The notes under the pieces: generated by a model
Told to the model about the DNA's origin: nothing
The model's database searches: none
What the model saw: only the letters and a program-made list of their open reading frames with translations
NCBI GenBank assembly: GCA_013397455.1
Contig: VYZB01000135.1
Span: 1,869,012-1,933,011 of the forward strand
Reading direction: 5' to 3'
DNA: 64,000 nt
Source of the DNA: Crotophaga sulcirostris
Taxonomy: Eukaryota > Chordata > Aves > Cuculiformes > Crotophagidae
Translations under genes and position numbers: made by a program
Shown: positions 1 through 13,985 of the stretch, piece after piece
Numbering within the stretch: the first letter of the stretch is position 1
Layout of the letters: every line of letters starts with the position of its first letter

Positions 1-1022
1 CTCCAGGTCGAAGACATGGGGCGGTATTTCAATGTATAAGGAGCAGTGAAGTGTCAGAAAACAAGCGACAATGAAAACAAAGCACAGCCAGTAACCTTGG
101 GGCTCTGACACTGAGCAAATGTTTATCAGAGGAAGATTCTGCTGGACATCACTGGATAAGAATGAGTTGATGTCACTCTTGGCAAGGGCAGGAGGTTGGT
201 TTTTTCCACACAAACAGCACAACAGCGCAAGGGGAAAGGAGAGGGAAGGGTGGGAAGGAGGGGAAAGAGGAAGAGGAGGAGAGCAATGTTTGCTATAAAT
301 CGGGCTAATAAAAATATATAAAAGCATGGCTTGTTTTGTTGGAAGGAGTCTCAATGCTGGGACATAAATAGATGAAGGTTAAGGATGCTTCAGGGCTCCT
401 CCTACACTGCGGCTCTGAAGGTCTGTACACAGATTCATGAGAGCCATTGCGTAATTTGCTTTGACTTGCTCCCAGTCCAGAGAGTACTATGGGCTCATTC
501 CTGTGGCCCTTATTCAACGAATCCTCACTTGGCTTTAATGGGAATTTTTGCATGAATAAAGAAGTTCAGCTTTTGTGTCTTTTGGTAGCTTCAGTGCCTG
601 GCTGATGAAAAGGAGGACCTCCCCTTGCCCTCAACCGCTGTATACCCTTCTTTTAAAGCTTCATCATATTTTATGCTTGCAACTCAAAGTTTTCTCTGCA
701 GGAAGAGAGGCTTCCACCAGGTAGGCAGGCAGCAGAACTGCGAGAGCTGCCTTCCAACAGGTACCACCCTGCAGCTAAGAATACTATTGGTATTTGATGA
801 ACTTGATGGTGAATGGTGTTGGAAAACACCTCAGAAAATTTGTAGATATAATGAATGAATGTTGTAATAGAGCAGTGTTAGAAAAAAAAACAAAACAGTG
901 TCTTCTAGAACTAAAAAGGTGAATCATTAACAGCATCTAATCTGTGAGCTGTCTGTACTGGAACACCTACTGCTGGTCATCCCCTTTATGAATGCTCTTG
1001 TAGAGCATAAAAGTGACACGGC

Positions 1023-1060
1023 TGTCTATCTATCTTATCTATTTACCTATCTTATCTATG
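1023..1060. repeat. Degenerate TATC (GATA) microsatellite
   Basis: Imperfect TATC units (CTATCTATCTTATCTATTTA and on) run for about 38 bases in presumed intron. Confidence 0.8.
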
Positions 1061-4000
1061 ACTGGGTCTAATGATTTTTTTCTTTCCTTCTTTCTTTAAC
1101 CAACACCAGTGTGTTTGCTCTGTTTGTGTTCATGTATTCTAGTTCAGAGCAGACTGCTTCTAAAGTGGCACAAGTTAAATTAGAAAAGACTTCTCCTGGA
1201 CTGGAATAAGTGTCCAGTGTAGATGTGAGGTGTTTTCTGTCCTGTATCCCTCCCTTCCTCATCTCAACCACATAGGCAATTTGCTACAAGCAGCCTACAG
1301 CTACCCAAATGCCAGTAAGGTATTTGTGTAGTCAGCAAACAGCTTTTGAGGATATCGAGCACTTGTGGAAAATGGGGCCATTATTTTTCAGAGTGTAAAA
1401 GGATTTAAAAACTGGATTGCTGGGGGCACAGCTTTGCAAATCAATTTAACAATGTAATATATTCAACTGGCTCTCATCATCCAGCTTTTAGAGCTGCTCT
1501 GATTGTGTAAGGAGGCAGAGCTTTACATTTGACCCTCTTGTTACGCGATTCCCTCAGGTATATATGACTCTCCAGAAGCTTTTCAATTTGATGACTTCCT
1601 GCTAGACCATGCTATCTCATTCAAAAAATTCTGCTAGTGTGGTGTTGAATAGGTTTGAGTGCTCTTTGTTGAATGACCTTACTAGACATGCGCACACTAA
1701 AGACCTCTTTCGAAATGACTCAGCTCTGAATATGAGCGGAGAACAGCGCCTCAGACTTCAAGGCAGTCTGGCCAAGGAGAAGCTGTTGCATTTGTGCTAC
1801 AGCCATTCAGAAGTGCAGGCAGTGTAGCCAGAAAGGAGGAACAGTCGGGTTTATTTTGTGCTCTACTTCTTCATTGAAAGCTACCAGAATCAAATAAACC
1901 ATTTAACTGCTGCTGCAAGTGCCATCCTCTCCCTAAATAAAATTAGAAGAGAAAAAAGTGACATATTTATTAATTAGTGAGTTGAATGAAAATATTTAAA
2001 ATACTCATGCATTTTTAAGAGCCTTAAGATTCCAGACTTTCAAGCTTTAACATGCTCTAAATTGTTTTGTGCCTTAATTTTAAGGCAGTTGGAGAGTTAG
2101 ATACTGTTGGATGTTACTGTGACTAATATGTCTTCTGTAGACTTTTCCTGTTCTTTCTCCTCCAGCCTAAGAAAAGATGCATGTCTACACTACCACAGCT
2201 TGTTTTCATATTGCTTTTAGACTTCTTTTAGTTAGAATGGAGATGGGAAGTCAACATGTTGTTATGTATTTATATTAGTGAAAACAAGAAAAGTCTCATG
2301 ATTTCGAAACAAAAAATGGCAAGGCTCCTCTGTCATCACTCTTGTGGTTACAGATTCTCAGATGATCAAAATTCTTCCCCTACAACTTGTATAAAAATTG
2401 TGTGCAGAGGCAGGCATACTTTTATGTAGGACCCCATACCAAAATGACATCTAGAACAGCTATTTGCTGTTAACTGCAGATCATACAGCCATCCTGACAG
2501 TATTGCTTAGGCTAATGTGAACAGTGTTTAAGCATGCAAGGTCTGTCACCTTCATGAGAAACCTAAGAAAGTATAAATTAGGTTGTGTAAATGAACCTAG
2601 CATCAAAACCATCTTCCAGTTGGTGAATCAGTCGTCAATATAGTAGTTGGAGGTCACTTAGACCTGAATTTGTTGTTCAGAGGACTTTGGTATTATGCTA
2701 GGCTCAGTATTATACTGGTCCTGATGGAGAGATTTCTAGAAGTTAAAGTGAAGCTACTGAGTCTGCAGACTGTGCACAGGAACAAGCTGCGACAGGTACG
2801 GAGTCGGTGTAGGCCAAGTGTTCTGCAGCACCTACCTCTGGTAGACAGGTAGCAGCAAGGCAGCCTATCTCTCTGTTCTTGACAGGTAAGCCACGCTACC
2901 CTGCTTTTCTCAAAGGGAGAGCCTGCGTTCGTGGCTTGGGCCTGTCAGGGGGAGAAACACTTCTGCTGAGGGGGAAAGACTTCACTGGATCAGCCAGCTT
3001 GAACCAGTATGTCCTGCAGCTGTATGAGTGGTAAGCTTGGGAGTCTTACCTGCTGGGCTCATAGAGGGGCACAGCCCTTTGGAAAGTGGGTCGGTGCAAG
3101 AATGAGAGCTCTTTCTGGGGCCAGCTGGGCACTCCTACGCCTGCAGATGCCAGTGCAGGAGCTGAGCCTACATCTGTTTAAATTGCTGTGGAAGAGCAGC
3201 CCAACTCTGGTTGGTAGTGCACCACTGAGCGACCGCTTGTAAGCATTGGGACATGATCCTTTCTTCAATAAAAAAGTTAAAAATAACTGTTTCTCACCTC
3301 CAATGTTTAAAAATAGAAGCAAATGCTACTGTTGTCCTACCAAATGCTTAGTTTTCAGTTGTTTTCATGTATAATCTTGATAATTTGGTTTGAAAGTGTT
3401 CTACCTTTTTTTTTCTTTATTTTCCTCTCCCTATTTTTATAACAAAGAAGAGTATTTGCCTGGCAACAAGGCTGTCTTTGGCTTTACAGCTCATCCCTTC
3501 CTGGCATTTTATTTCTTATCTGAAGTCAGAATCTTCTACACAGAATATAAGAATGAATTGCTGTCAGTATCGCAAACAAAGTTGTTGTTTCAGATAGTGA
3601 GTGAAGAGAAACTGAGCTTTATGGGCATGTATTTATATATTAATACAGAGTACGTGGTTTTCTTGAGGTGCCTTTATGCCCAGTGGTTTATTGCAGAGAG
3701 AATGAGGTGTCCAGCTGCTTCTCTCTTGTTCAGGGCCTCCTTCTGGATGCTGGCAGAGTTGATGTATGTCCTCATGCAACTGTAATTACTTTAACTGGTG
3801 GTATTCTGATACTGTACGTATCCATAACTTGATGTATTTTTATTTATCTCTCATCATAGTCAGAGGATGCTGAGAGTGAGTCCTGTGCCTTAGGGGGGCT
3901 TTAAACTTTGCATGCCAGGATCTGCCCCAGATGGAGGAAGGCTGGCTGGCTGTCTCTAGTCATCTCCAGAGGTGTGCTGAGCTGATCTAACAGCTGAGAG

Positions 4001-7000
4001 AAGGAAGGTCGCACCCATGACTGTGTGTTTTGTGCTGCTTCTGAGGCTTGTTGGCCCCTTGTGAGCCAGTTTGGCCTGGTGGGGAACTAATAGTGATGAG
4101 TGGGTAGTTTTCAGGTAGGTTGGTAAGTTGAATCCATCTGTGGAGGGGCTCTGTGAGAACCAGAACTGCTACAAGGACAGGGTCTGGCCTGTACGGCAAG
4201 GAAGGGTGTCAGAGCAACAAAATTTATCCCCTTATCAGTGGCAGAGCACCCTGAGATCAGGTCAGGATGTCGTTCTGTGAGGGTATGTACCCTCTTAAAC
4301 AGGGACAAGGGGCGTTTTCTGACTGCTGGGAGGCTTGTCAGCTATAAAGGCTTCATAGATCTTGTAACAGACCTTAGAAGTACCTTGAGGGAGAAGTGGT
4401 GTAGGATGAGCAGAATTCCACCTACTGCGTATTTAGAAACGTTACGATGAGGAAGTCAAGTTTTACTACAAAATGACTGATACTTTCCATGACAGACTTA
4501 GGAAGTAGGTTCGTGCTGTGTGTGAGCACACCATCAGCAGACTGTATATTTAAAAAAATACAAGGAGGGATGTTTTTACAGCTGCACTGTTTGGGGGGGG
4601 TTAAATCGAGGGAGAAATTAATTGTTGTATTCTGGGTATCTCTAACCGCAGAAGGAGTGATGCACATGCTTGGCAGAGCTGGAATGTGGAAGTTGTCGGG
4701 GCTGGCCCCGATATGTGTATCCCAGAGCTGATGGCCACGCTGGGACTCAAGTCATTGTCTTATGGTGTGGGGAGCTGGGGCTCAAGAAGCTCCCAAGCTC
4801 ACTAACCCTCTGCTATTGTTTGTTGCAGCTGATAAAAGCAGTACTCCTAGATTACAGTTACCTACAGATTTCCTATAAGGACAGGATCACACAAGTGTTG
4901 TCATTAGGTATTCAACGCTTGCTTAAGTAGCAGCTTATTTTAATAATAAGGTGATGCTCTTTCATAACATTTTTTTTAGTGAGCTCATTTACTGAAGTGC
5001 AAAGGGAATGTAAACTGTCTACTATAGAGGAGGTGCGATTTGCCTTATTCCACTCCTCCTCCGGGGATTTTCAAGCACTTCATGCTAGGGATTCCTTATT
5101 GTGCTTTGTCTTTCTTCAAGGCACTTTGCCGCTTGACAGTGTTTGACAGGAGATGATAAACATGGAGGTAATACAGAGCACAGCAGGCCACTTATTTCTG
5201 TGTAACTGTTGAATGTTTTAGGTGCCCTAATAAACCTCCACAAGGATGAGTGATTACTCTTTTAAACACTGTCAAAAGTAAAAAGTGTGTGCGTGTTCTC
5301 CTCCTTGTCTCCCCATCTCAACCTTTGAGTAATTTCAGTATCCTAAGTTTATGTTATGATACTATGCTAGCAACAGTAATAGTTATGTAGATGCTAATAT
5401 TGCTGGGAAAATGACATCTGTTGTATCCCTTAAGTTATTTCAAAAATCAGTTCTAATGGAAGTGGGAAAAGAAACAAAACAGGCTGAGATGGAAAAGTAG
5501 AACAGTGCTTGAATTTGGCTGACTTGAGTCAGGAAGATAGGAACAAACCCCAAATATTTAAATGCAGGAGAACTAGGGCAGGGATGAAAATGTTGGTTCA
5601 GACTTTGGCAGCAGGTGTTCACAGAAGAAATGTCAGATGGTAGGATCATTTCAATAGAACATGGCTCTCCCTGTATAGTTTTGTGCTGTAAGGACAACAG
5701 TGGGGTTTCCAAAGAAAGAAGTTTAGTTCTCTGAGTGCAGCCAAGTTCATGAAGTGATGCTTCCTTACTTTGTACTGAACAGGAAAAATGTGGTGGGTAG
5801 ACTTCTCTCTCCTTTACTTGGTTGGACTTACTAGTAGATAACCACTTACCCTAATAACCAAAATAGCCTAGTTAGACTTGTTATATGAAAATGTAAGGGC
5901 AGTTACTTAATTGCTGTGCTGTATGAGCTATGTACATATGGGTTGCATAATTTTAAAAGTTTCATCAACCCCTCTTGGGCTTTTTAGCTCCTGAGGAGCG
6001 CAGCCATTCCTAAGTCATGCTGGTAAAGCCTTTGGAGAACAACTTTGTACAGTCCCCAGATCAGGCTTTTTTAAAAATATGGGACTTACATCAATTTAGG
6101 CAATATCAACTTTTGAATCGTGTTACCACAGCAATCTAGTTTAAGATTAAAAATTGGATGTGAAATGGCAGGTCACATTGCTAGTGAAATGGCTGAGTGA
6201 TGAGTTGGATCGCATGTTGGAAAAGAAGATAAAGTAAAAAATGTCCACTCTGTTGCATTTACAAACGGCTCTTGTTCTTTACTATATTTTCCTGAACGCG
6301 CATAGTAGAGAGAAATTACTATTCCTAGCAATCGTGGCCAGAAAGTATTAATATTATGTTTCAGTTAGTGCTTCTTTAATGTATATTTTAGATAGCACTC
6401 TGAAAAATGGACGAAGATGATAATGTTAGTTTTACTGTGGCAGTGTGCCTTGGCTCAAGCCCTTAGATTTTGGGGTTGCAGTTGTAGTTGAGGGTATAAT
6501 GTTTGTGAGAAGTGAATGATTTTAAGTCTAACACTTGACTGTATTTTGATCTGATACAGAAAATCCCTGTGAGGAAAGGGGGGAAAAAAACCCCACAGTT
6601 AGTTGTCTACTTCTTTTGTGATGATACAAAAAAGATAGGAAACACATAAAAGCACTGTGACATGCCAAATAGAAACCATGTATTTCATGTGTATAGATGA
6701 TGGTTATACCAGAATTGACACTATGCTTTGTTTGCAAATGTAAAGCATTGATGAAAAGTTTCATCAACAGATCCTGTTACTTATTTAAACAGAACTCTTC
6801 CCGTGAAAGAATCTTTAAAGTTTTTTCTGCCACTTTTAAAACAATATTCTCCATCTCCGGAAAAGAAAACTGAAGTCTTGTACTTGCTGACTGAAAGTAA
6901 ATGGCCTGTTCATTAGTCTTGCTCCATGCCATGCTGCAGCAATAAATTGCGAATAGAAAACTCAGTTGACATCTGAACTGAACAAAGTGCCCAAAAGTTT

Positions 7001-8439
7001 GAAGAAAAGCAGCAAAAAGCAATATTGGTTAATCTAAAAAAAGGTGTTGCTTGTTGAAGAAGCATAACTCATTTACAAGCATGTTGGAGACATAATCTGA
7101 CGCTGTGAGCTTAAAGTGTCTGGCCGTTTTGCCTTAAATTGTCCTTCCTGTAACATGCTCTCAGGCACAAGGCATATGAATAAGTTACCATGGAGAAAAT
7201 TAGGTTGTGAACTCAGACTTGCAGCACTTCAGCTATGCTGTAGTAATCGTTTGTGTGTGTGCTTTTGCCTCTTCATAAAAGCAGCACAATGTACTCTGCC
7301 TCCACTGAATTTACTTGGAGTTGGTGTGTGTACACAGGCTGGTTGTTGTGAAATAGCAAACGTGCCCCAACTTCACGTGGATACCCTTGTGCTTAGAGGT
7401 GACTGTAGAGGTCACCTATCCTCTAAACCACTGAACACTAGTTTTTAGTTTTATTCTGCTTCTGTGTACTGTGTCGTGTGGATGAATATCCATGCGCTTC
7501 TACCCCAAATAAAATAAATATTACTGTGTGGCTAATCTTTGTTACTAGTAATAGAATCAATTAAATGGGGTTTAGCTTGTAGATTTTGGGTTTTCTAGAA
7601 ATTTTATTTAAAGAAATTGAGTTTATTTGCTCCTGCTGTCCCTTTTCTCTTCCATCTACCCCCTAGAAAACTTGCCATCTGCTGGCAAATTTCAACCAGA
7701 CTTTGCAGTGGGAGAGAGATATGGAAGGTAGTTAAGATCCTGTTATTTCAAGTAATATGCGTGGTCAGGTAGAGTTTAGACTCTCTCAGTGCTTTGCATA
7801 CTTAAAAACAATTGAAGTGACAGCTTGCTGCTCCTAAAACAGAGAAAGCCCCCTCTGTTGTTTCCTTCCCTCTCTCCCATCTCTCCTGGGACTAGCTCTA
7901 GTTTTTACTTTCCTGGTACTCTGATTCCTTTTGCTACCCTAAAGGAAAAAGAAAACCACTGGATTAGTTCTCTGGTTTTGGTGAAGCAAATTATTTTCTG
8001 TACGAGAGCTGTGGTGAGGCACATGATAAGGAAGATTGGAGCTGGACCTTCCCTTTCCTGGAGCATGTATGTGGAGATTGGTGGGAAGAAGCTGTTGGTT
8101 TGGCTCTGGTTGTCTTACGAACCTTTATTAGATGTCTGAGAATCTGTGTGAGAGACACCGTGTCAGTGCTGAACGCTGACGGTGCTGTAAGAAAGAAGGC
8201 TTTGCTGCCGTCTGTCCTGCTGGCGTTTTGTATTTGAGGCTGAGAGAAGGGAAGGGGTGTTCTGGCAGTGAAGTCATTAGGCTGAGGGAGAGCAGTTTTC
8301 ATGTAGTCTCAGATAAATAATTTAATCTCTTGGTGCCTCAATTCCTTGTCTTATAAAATGATGTTAGTCTTTTGGCCTTTGTGTTTGCTGAGTACTTAGG
8401 ATAATGGGGTCAGTTGTAGATCTCTCTTGATGAGTTTCC

Positions 8440-8463
8440 AAAAAAAAAAAAGAAAAAAAAAAA
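8440..8463. repeat. A-rich run
   Basis: This is an almost pure A run of 24 bases with a single G. It is simple low-complexity sequence in presumed BORCS5 intron. Confidence 0.85.
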
Positions 8464-9345
8464 GATACAGGACCATCGTTTCTCACTTCCCTGTGAATTA
8501 TCCCATTGACTTTTACAGTCTTGTGCTTATTTTTATACTTTGGGGTCTGTGGCCATACAGTATTGCAACTACAGAGGCAAACCCACTCTTTTTGATATTA
8601 CTTCCGTGCTCTAAAAAAGTACAGAAATCAGTAGGGAGGTGGACTGGGTAGGGTCTTGGCTGCTTCTAGTTGACAAAGTGCAGCTGTGTACTTTTCTGCA
8701 GAATACATGGTATATACCATTTTTCCTACCTCAAGCTTCAAAACAAAGGTATCAGTAGACATGCTTCCCATTTTATGGCTTTTTAAATGCGTAACATTCA
8801 GCAGTCTCATACTTAATACTGCATAACTGCAGACTGAAATCTCAGGGCATGCAGGCTGTGCACCTTTTTCTCCTTTTGTGCATTGAGGTTTCTAACAATC
8901 CAAATGAGACAGAATTTCTGATGGTTTCTGTTTTGTTTCTTTTCAAGCAGAAATTTTAATTCAGAAACTTTAGAAACAACAGGCTCCGTTGTGCTAACTG
9001 CTGTACAAATCATGGAAAGTACAGGGCAGTAGTCATCACATCAGAGAAGTTGCAAGCTTCAGTGGTGCAAAATATAATGTGTGCATTACTGATAACGTAT
9101 AACCATCCCTATGTAACAGAAGAAAGTTTTAATGGTGTCTGGAAATCTTTGCAGGATTTAGGCCTAAACAAAAATGCGACTCAATAGGAAAGCAGAAGTA
9201 TCATAAACAAATACTCTTTTAGTACGATTAATAATAATAATAACAAACCCACTCTGAATCACAGTATCTTCTAATGTATGTTCTGTGATCTTGATAAGTG
9301 GAAATCTGTAAGAATGTGCGATGTCTTAGAATTGTAGCAAACCAC

Positions 9346-9392
9346 ATTTTTAAAAAAAAATAAAAAAAATGGAACTTTTTTTTTTTTTTTTA
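9346..9392. repeat. A run facing a T run (low-complexity inverted repeat)
   Basis: Two A runs separated by a single T (9352-9360, 9362-9369) are followed by GGAAC and then a T run (9376-9391). They could pair as an A/T hairpin, but the sequence is simple and no function is implied. Confidence 0.75.
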
Positions 9393-11852
9393 AGACAGAT
9401 GGTGGAGGAAAAAAAGAGGAAGTGATTTTTATATCATGGTGAGTAATATCTTACAGGCAGTAGCTTACAGTGTGTTAAGAGGCTGAGGGGCAGTATTCGT
9501 ACTGAGAGCATATTTCAGCTCTGTGGTCAGAAAAGTTGCCTGTTAAATGATGTGACGAGACAAGAGTCTTCAGGCTGTATGTTACCCATGCAGAAGTAAA
9601 CGATCACATGGTACCGACTCCAAAGTAGAAGGAAAATCTGCTGTTACAGCCAACATTCCTTGCCACAATACAAATATGTTCTTTTCTCACATAATAGCTA
9701 TTCAGTTTGCCTACAGTCATTGTGTTCCCCCATTAAAGTTCAAAGGAGTTCAAAATACACAGTCGACAAAGCCAACTTTTGTCTTGGAGTAAATACATAT
9801 TTTATTACAAGGTGTTTTATCAGTGAGATTTTTAGAAAATAAACTGGTCTGCGAAAAAGATCATGTGGTCATCCACTTTTTTTCGTTTAAGCTTAAAGAT
9901 TTCTGGGTGAGTTGCAGTCATATTTTTTTCTTAAATTTTCTTTCTAAATTGTCTTTCAGTTTCTTTGTGGTTGACTTTTACTCTGCCATTTCCTTAAGGG
10001 CAACCTGAGTTTCCAAATTTGAGTGTTAAGTTTTAATATTTCCTAGCTGAGATGTTGTTTAAGAAAAAAACAAAACAAACAAAACCGAGCAAAACCACCC
10101 ACAACAGAACAACCCCCCCAAAAAGGCTACTTTGTCTCTTCAGGGTTTGCTGAAAATGCAGTCTTCTCAGTGTTCAGGAATGAGAGAGGAAGTATAACAT
10201 TAAAATTTGGAACATTTAGTCAATGAGAGCCATGTAAATCTGATTACCTTATCTGTTTGGAAGTATGTTAATGCCTTTTATTGTGCTGCACACACATGTG
10301 CAATTATGTCTTTTCCGTAGGTCATATTAAAGTCCTTCTGCATGGAAATGAGCGCTCTCTCTCAGCTTATAGGAAATTGCTGCCTCCAAATTTGTGCAAG
10401 CAGTAATGGCCAAGAAAGAAGACTCAATCTTTAGGGATGTAATTTCATCTGTTTCTTGTGTGGATATTTTTTTGGTACTTAGGAAGGTACTGGAAAAACA
10501 GTGTCCTCATGCAAACAGCAACAAGAAAGGTGAATGTAATAGTTAACTGGTCACTACTGAGACCAGACTTTATTTAAGTAGCTTCTACCTAAGAGCTTTA
10601 GAAACGCTTGAAGAGGCAAGTTGTGGAGTTGATAGTTTTTAAATACTCTTGGAACACAGGAAGATTCCTGGAGACTTGAAAAACAGTAGTGCTTTTTAAG
10701 CTTAAGGTAATGTTGTCTTAATGAGTGTAAATGAAATGACTCAATGCTATGATATTAATAGTAACCATAGTCTGCTCAAATTCAATGAGGAATAGAAGAC
10801 CTGAAAAAGTTTAGTGTCTTGAATTAAATTTATGAAGCAGAGTTTCATAAAAAATGAGGGTAGTAAGAGGAGAACTTTGGAACAACTGAAATAAGCTAAG
10901 TTACAGTCAGCACGGGTGATTTTGAAGAGTGGAAGTGGAAAAAACAGTGTAGCTAAAGTAGTGTGAAGGGAGCTGTAGGCGAAAAGATAACCCCACAAAA
11001 GAGGCAAAAAGAAATGTGTGTTAGGAGAGCAGAAGATCACAGAACTGTAGCCGGTTAAGTAGGAAATTGTCAGGACGCCAAAGTAGAAATTCCTTGAAAA
11101 CAGCTTTCTACCAGCATGTACTTAATGAAAGCTTTTCAGATTCTTCAGAAGCTTGCTGAAGAGTCTGTGGGATTGTCTTCAGAGAAGAATTTCAGTAAAG
11201 CAAAATCACTAAATCAATTAGTTCAACCAGCATTCACTATGGAAGTAGTACACCACTCTTTACAAGGATGAATGAGAAGTGTTCACAGAAGAGGTTTTAG
11301 AAAAACTGCTAATGTACACGGTAATAAACCTCCAGAAACAGGCACCAGAACTGGTAACACCTCTAAGTTGACAAGCTATTGCTAATCATAGTGTGTAATC
11401 TGTTGCTTCATTGAACCTCACTCTTGGGAAAAGAGGTGATGATGACATGTGCAATACACTGTAATGTGCGCTCTTAAAATGAGTGTTGCTGATGATTAGG
11501 TCCAGCACAGGGTTAGCAATTATAAAAGCAACTGAATTGTTAAAGACTGTAACCCTTATACATTGTAGAAGGATTCGCTTGGCTTTTAAAGAGGGAATTC
11601 AGGCCTTGGGTTAGAGGTCTTTGAAGACGTTACTGGCGTAATCAGAAATTAAGTCTTCTGGGATAAAGGAGGGAAAATGATAAAAGAAAGTACACCCCAC
11701 TCCATGGATTTTTGTTGTGTGTCAGGACACAACAACTACAGAGTAGCAAGTGTAAAGTTAGTGATAAGAGTTTTCTTCATGTGACATTAGACATTGTTAC
11801 TCATTGGCACAGGACATTTTGGAGATAAAAGTATACCTTTCAAAAAAGATTT

Positions 11853-12122
11853 GTGAAATTCAAGTATCATAACTTCACTGAGCACAGTATTTTGTGCCTG
11901 AAATTTTTATTAATAATTTCTGGAGGCGGGAAGGCTGTGGAAGAGGAAGAAGAACTGATAAAAACATTATTTTCTAAATGTCCACCGTTACCAAATGTTG
12001 CAAGCAGTATTTTGGGCATGGTAGCTTCTGGTCTGATGAAAGAGAGGACTTTAAAAGTAGCTCCTTATTATGTGCCACAGAAAGATTGGTTAGCTGATGA
12101 CAGCAACCCTTTCTGGCCTTAA
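11853..12122 (+). other. Unidentified protein-like ORF (possible terminal exon or retrocopy remnant)
   Basis: This is an 89-codon open frame. From about codon 27 onward (GGGKAVEEEEELIKTLFSKC, then PPLPNVASSILGMVASGLMK and ERTLKVAPYYVPQKDWLADD, ending SNPFWP) the composition looks like a real protein rather than translated intron. An acidic run leads into a hydrophobic/proline-rich part and a Trp-rich C-terminus. The first 26 codons are Phe/Ile/Leu-rich and intron-like, so any real coding start is probably an acceptor near 11926-11945, such as after CTGGAG or GGGAAG, or the break of a retrocopy. AATAAA lies 45 bases after the stop, followed by a G/T-rich stretch. I do not recognise the protein and propose no function. 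It may still be a chance ORF. Confidence 0.35.
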
Positions 12123-12167
12123 AATTAGCAACAAGACCGCAGTATCATGTGCTTTGCTGTCTGTAAT

Positions 12168-12173
12168 AATAAA
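12168..12173 (+). terminator. AATAAA hexamer after the unidentified ORF
   Basis: AATAAA lies 45 bases after the TAA of the ORF at 11853-12122. TGTGGACCTCTTGGTTTTC and further G/T-rich sequence follow it. The spacing suits a very short 3' UTR, but no transcript evidence is available from sequence alone. Confidence 0.3.
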
Positions 12174-13985
12174 TTAACAATTGTGGACCTCTTGGTTTTC
12201 TTTTTGTAATGTCTGCTGTTGCTGGTTGCAAAAGGGGGTTGACTAGTGGAAATACAGGAGTCAGAAAGAAATATTAATACTTTTTAGGTTGGAAAATGCT
12301 CAAGTTGTTGTTAGGATTGTCCATTAAAGCAGCACAACATAACTAGGGTGGGTTACTATGTTCTGTATGTATGTAGAATCAGTATAGCGTGTAAAGCATT
12401 TTTTTTCAAAAACTTCTAGTCATAAAAATGCTTTGTTTTAAACTAACAGCTTTCTTCTGCTTAGTAGGATGTGATTTGTTGGATGTGTATATTGACCTGG
12501 AACCAACAAGGAGATGACTAAGTAGGAGGAAAATGGTTTTAACATGCCTCTGCATTGCCAAGGAATATGGAAACAATAACAGATTTGTCAAGTCTGTGGG
12601 TCAGCCAGTCTTGTAGTGATATATGATATTTTTCTATGCACGACATGCTTGGTGTATTGGGTTGCTTTTTTCTAAAATACTATTTAGCAGCTGAAACATG
12701 AATCTTTCTCTGTCCCAATTGCTGTTTGTCACCTTCATGGGCATGCTGTTTACTGATCAGATGTATCCAGAGTAGGTAGGAGAATCCTGACTTCTCTTCA
12801 TTATGGCAGGCACATAATGTAGTCTGTCTTTTTAGTTTTACGGTGTAATTTGATAACCAAGACTGTGCGTGTTTGGCAGTTGCCAAAGCATTTTTGGTCC
12901 ACGCTCTAAAGCTCTGCAGTAGTCCTTCTCCTGTTACTCTGTTTATATTTTCCCCAAGCCTTGACATTCTCCATGCCACCTTTCCGTATGGTGCTGGGAT
13001 GTGATGCATCATGTGCCTAGCAGACTCTTCTTGAGGTTTCAAACAGTGCGAAGATGATTCCTGGTGTGCTTCCCTCTTTGGAAGAGAACCAACAGCTTGA
13101 AAAATGAGTATTCCAGTTTAATAAGAAATTAAAACCTCTTCACGTTTAAGATCAGAACTGTGCTTTTGGGGGCAGGGAGGGAGTAATGATCACACAAACA
13201 AAATCACAGGAACACTCCTCAGTGAAGAAGAGATAGCAGCTCAGCAGTTAGTTGCTCTGAGATGCGCTGGTGACCAGGTTGAAGTTCTGGCTGTTTCAGG
13301 AGCGATCCTGAGCCACTCAGTGACCTCTCTCCCCCTTTTGGCATTTGTAAGACTGACTTAATAAATATTTTGTTGCAACAGATATGATCTCATATCCTCT
13401 TACAAACCAAGTGTAGACCAGTCACTTAGGGATGGCTCTGTTCAGTGAAGAGTTCAAAGTTTGGGACAAGGCTTTAAGAAAGAAGCAGTGATGTTTAAGA
13501 GGAGATTTGTTTAATAATACTTGGTGGTTCACAATCCTGACTTTCTCTCTGCTCTAAAACTGAAGCTTTCTCAGTGCTGAAGAGATCTCCTTGGCTTTCT
13601 GTTAGTATAGGAATAAAGAACACTGGCATCGCCACTCTACTCTTTTCTGTGTCTCATTTTTGGTTCAGGTTTTTTTCTGTGGGTCTATAGATTTTTCATG
13701 GATGTAGGGAAGTATTGCAGGATAGAAAGTTTTGTTAAACCTGTTTGGGGTCACTGCTTCTGCGAAGAGGACGAAGGGAAGAGATCTGGGTTCTGTGGCA
13801 CAGGGGGATCCTTTCTAGCCCCACATCTCTCTGTCTCTGCCTCCAAGGTGTCACTGATAAAAACCTGTCTGGGATCTGAGTGGTTGCAGTCTCTCTTAGA
13901 TGAAGTTTCCAGATGCCATCTGCTTTATTGGAGCAAAGCTACTACCTTGCTGATAACCAAAATACAGTAAATTAATACAGTCGTA

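Noticed and set aside
3390..3785. 131-codon plus-strand ORF, the longest in the left third of the window
   Set aside because: Its composition (Phe, Leu, Tyr rich, starting in a T-rich tract) is what translated AT-rich intron gives. There is no recognisable domain, splice context or poly(A) signal.
11125..11385. Two adjacent in-frame ORFs (48 and 37 codons) split by one TGA, with coding-like composition
   Set aside because: Each length is ordinary for random AT-rich DNA. I could not recognise a family or connect them in frame to the ORF at 11853.
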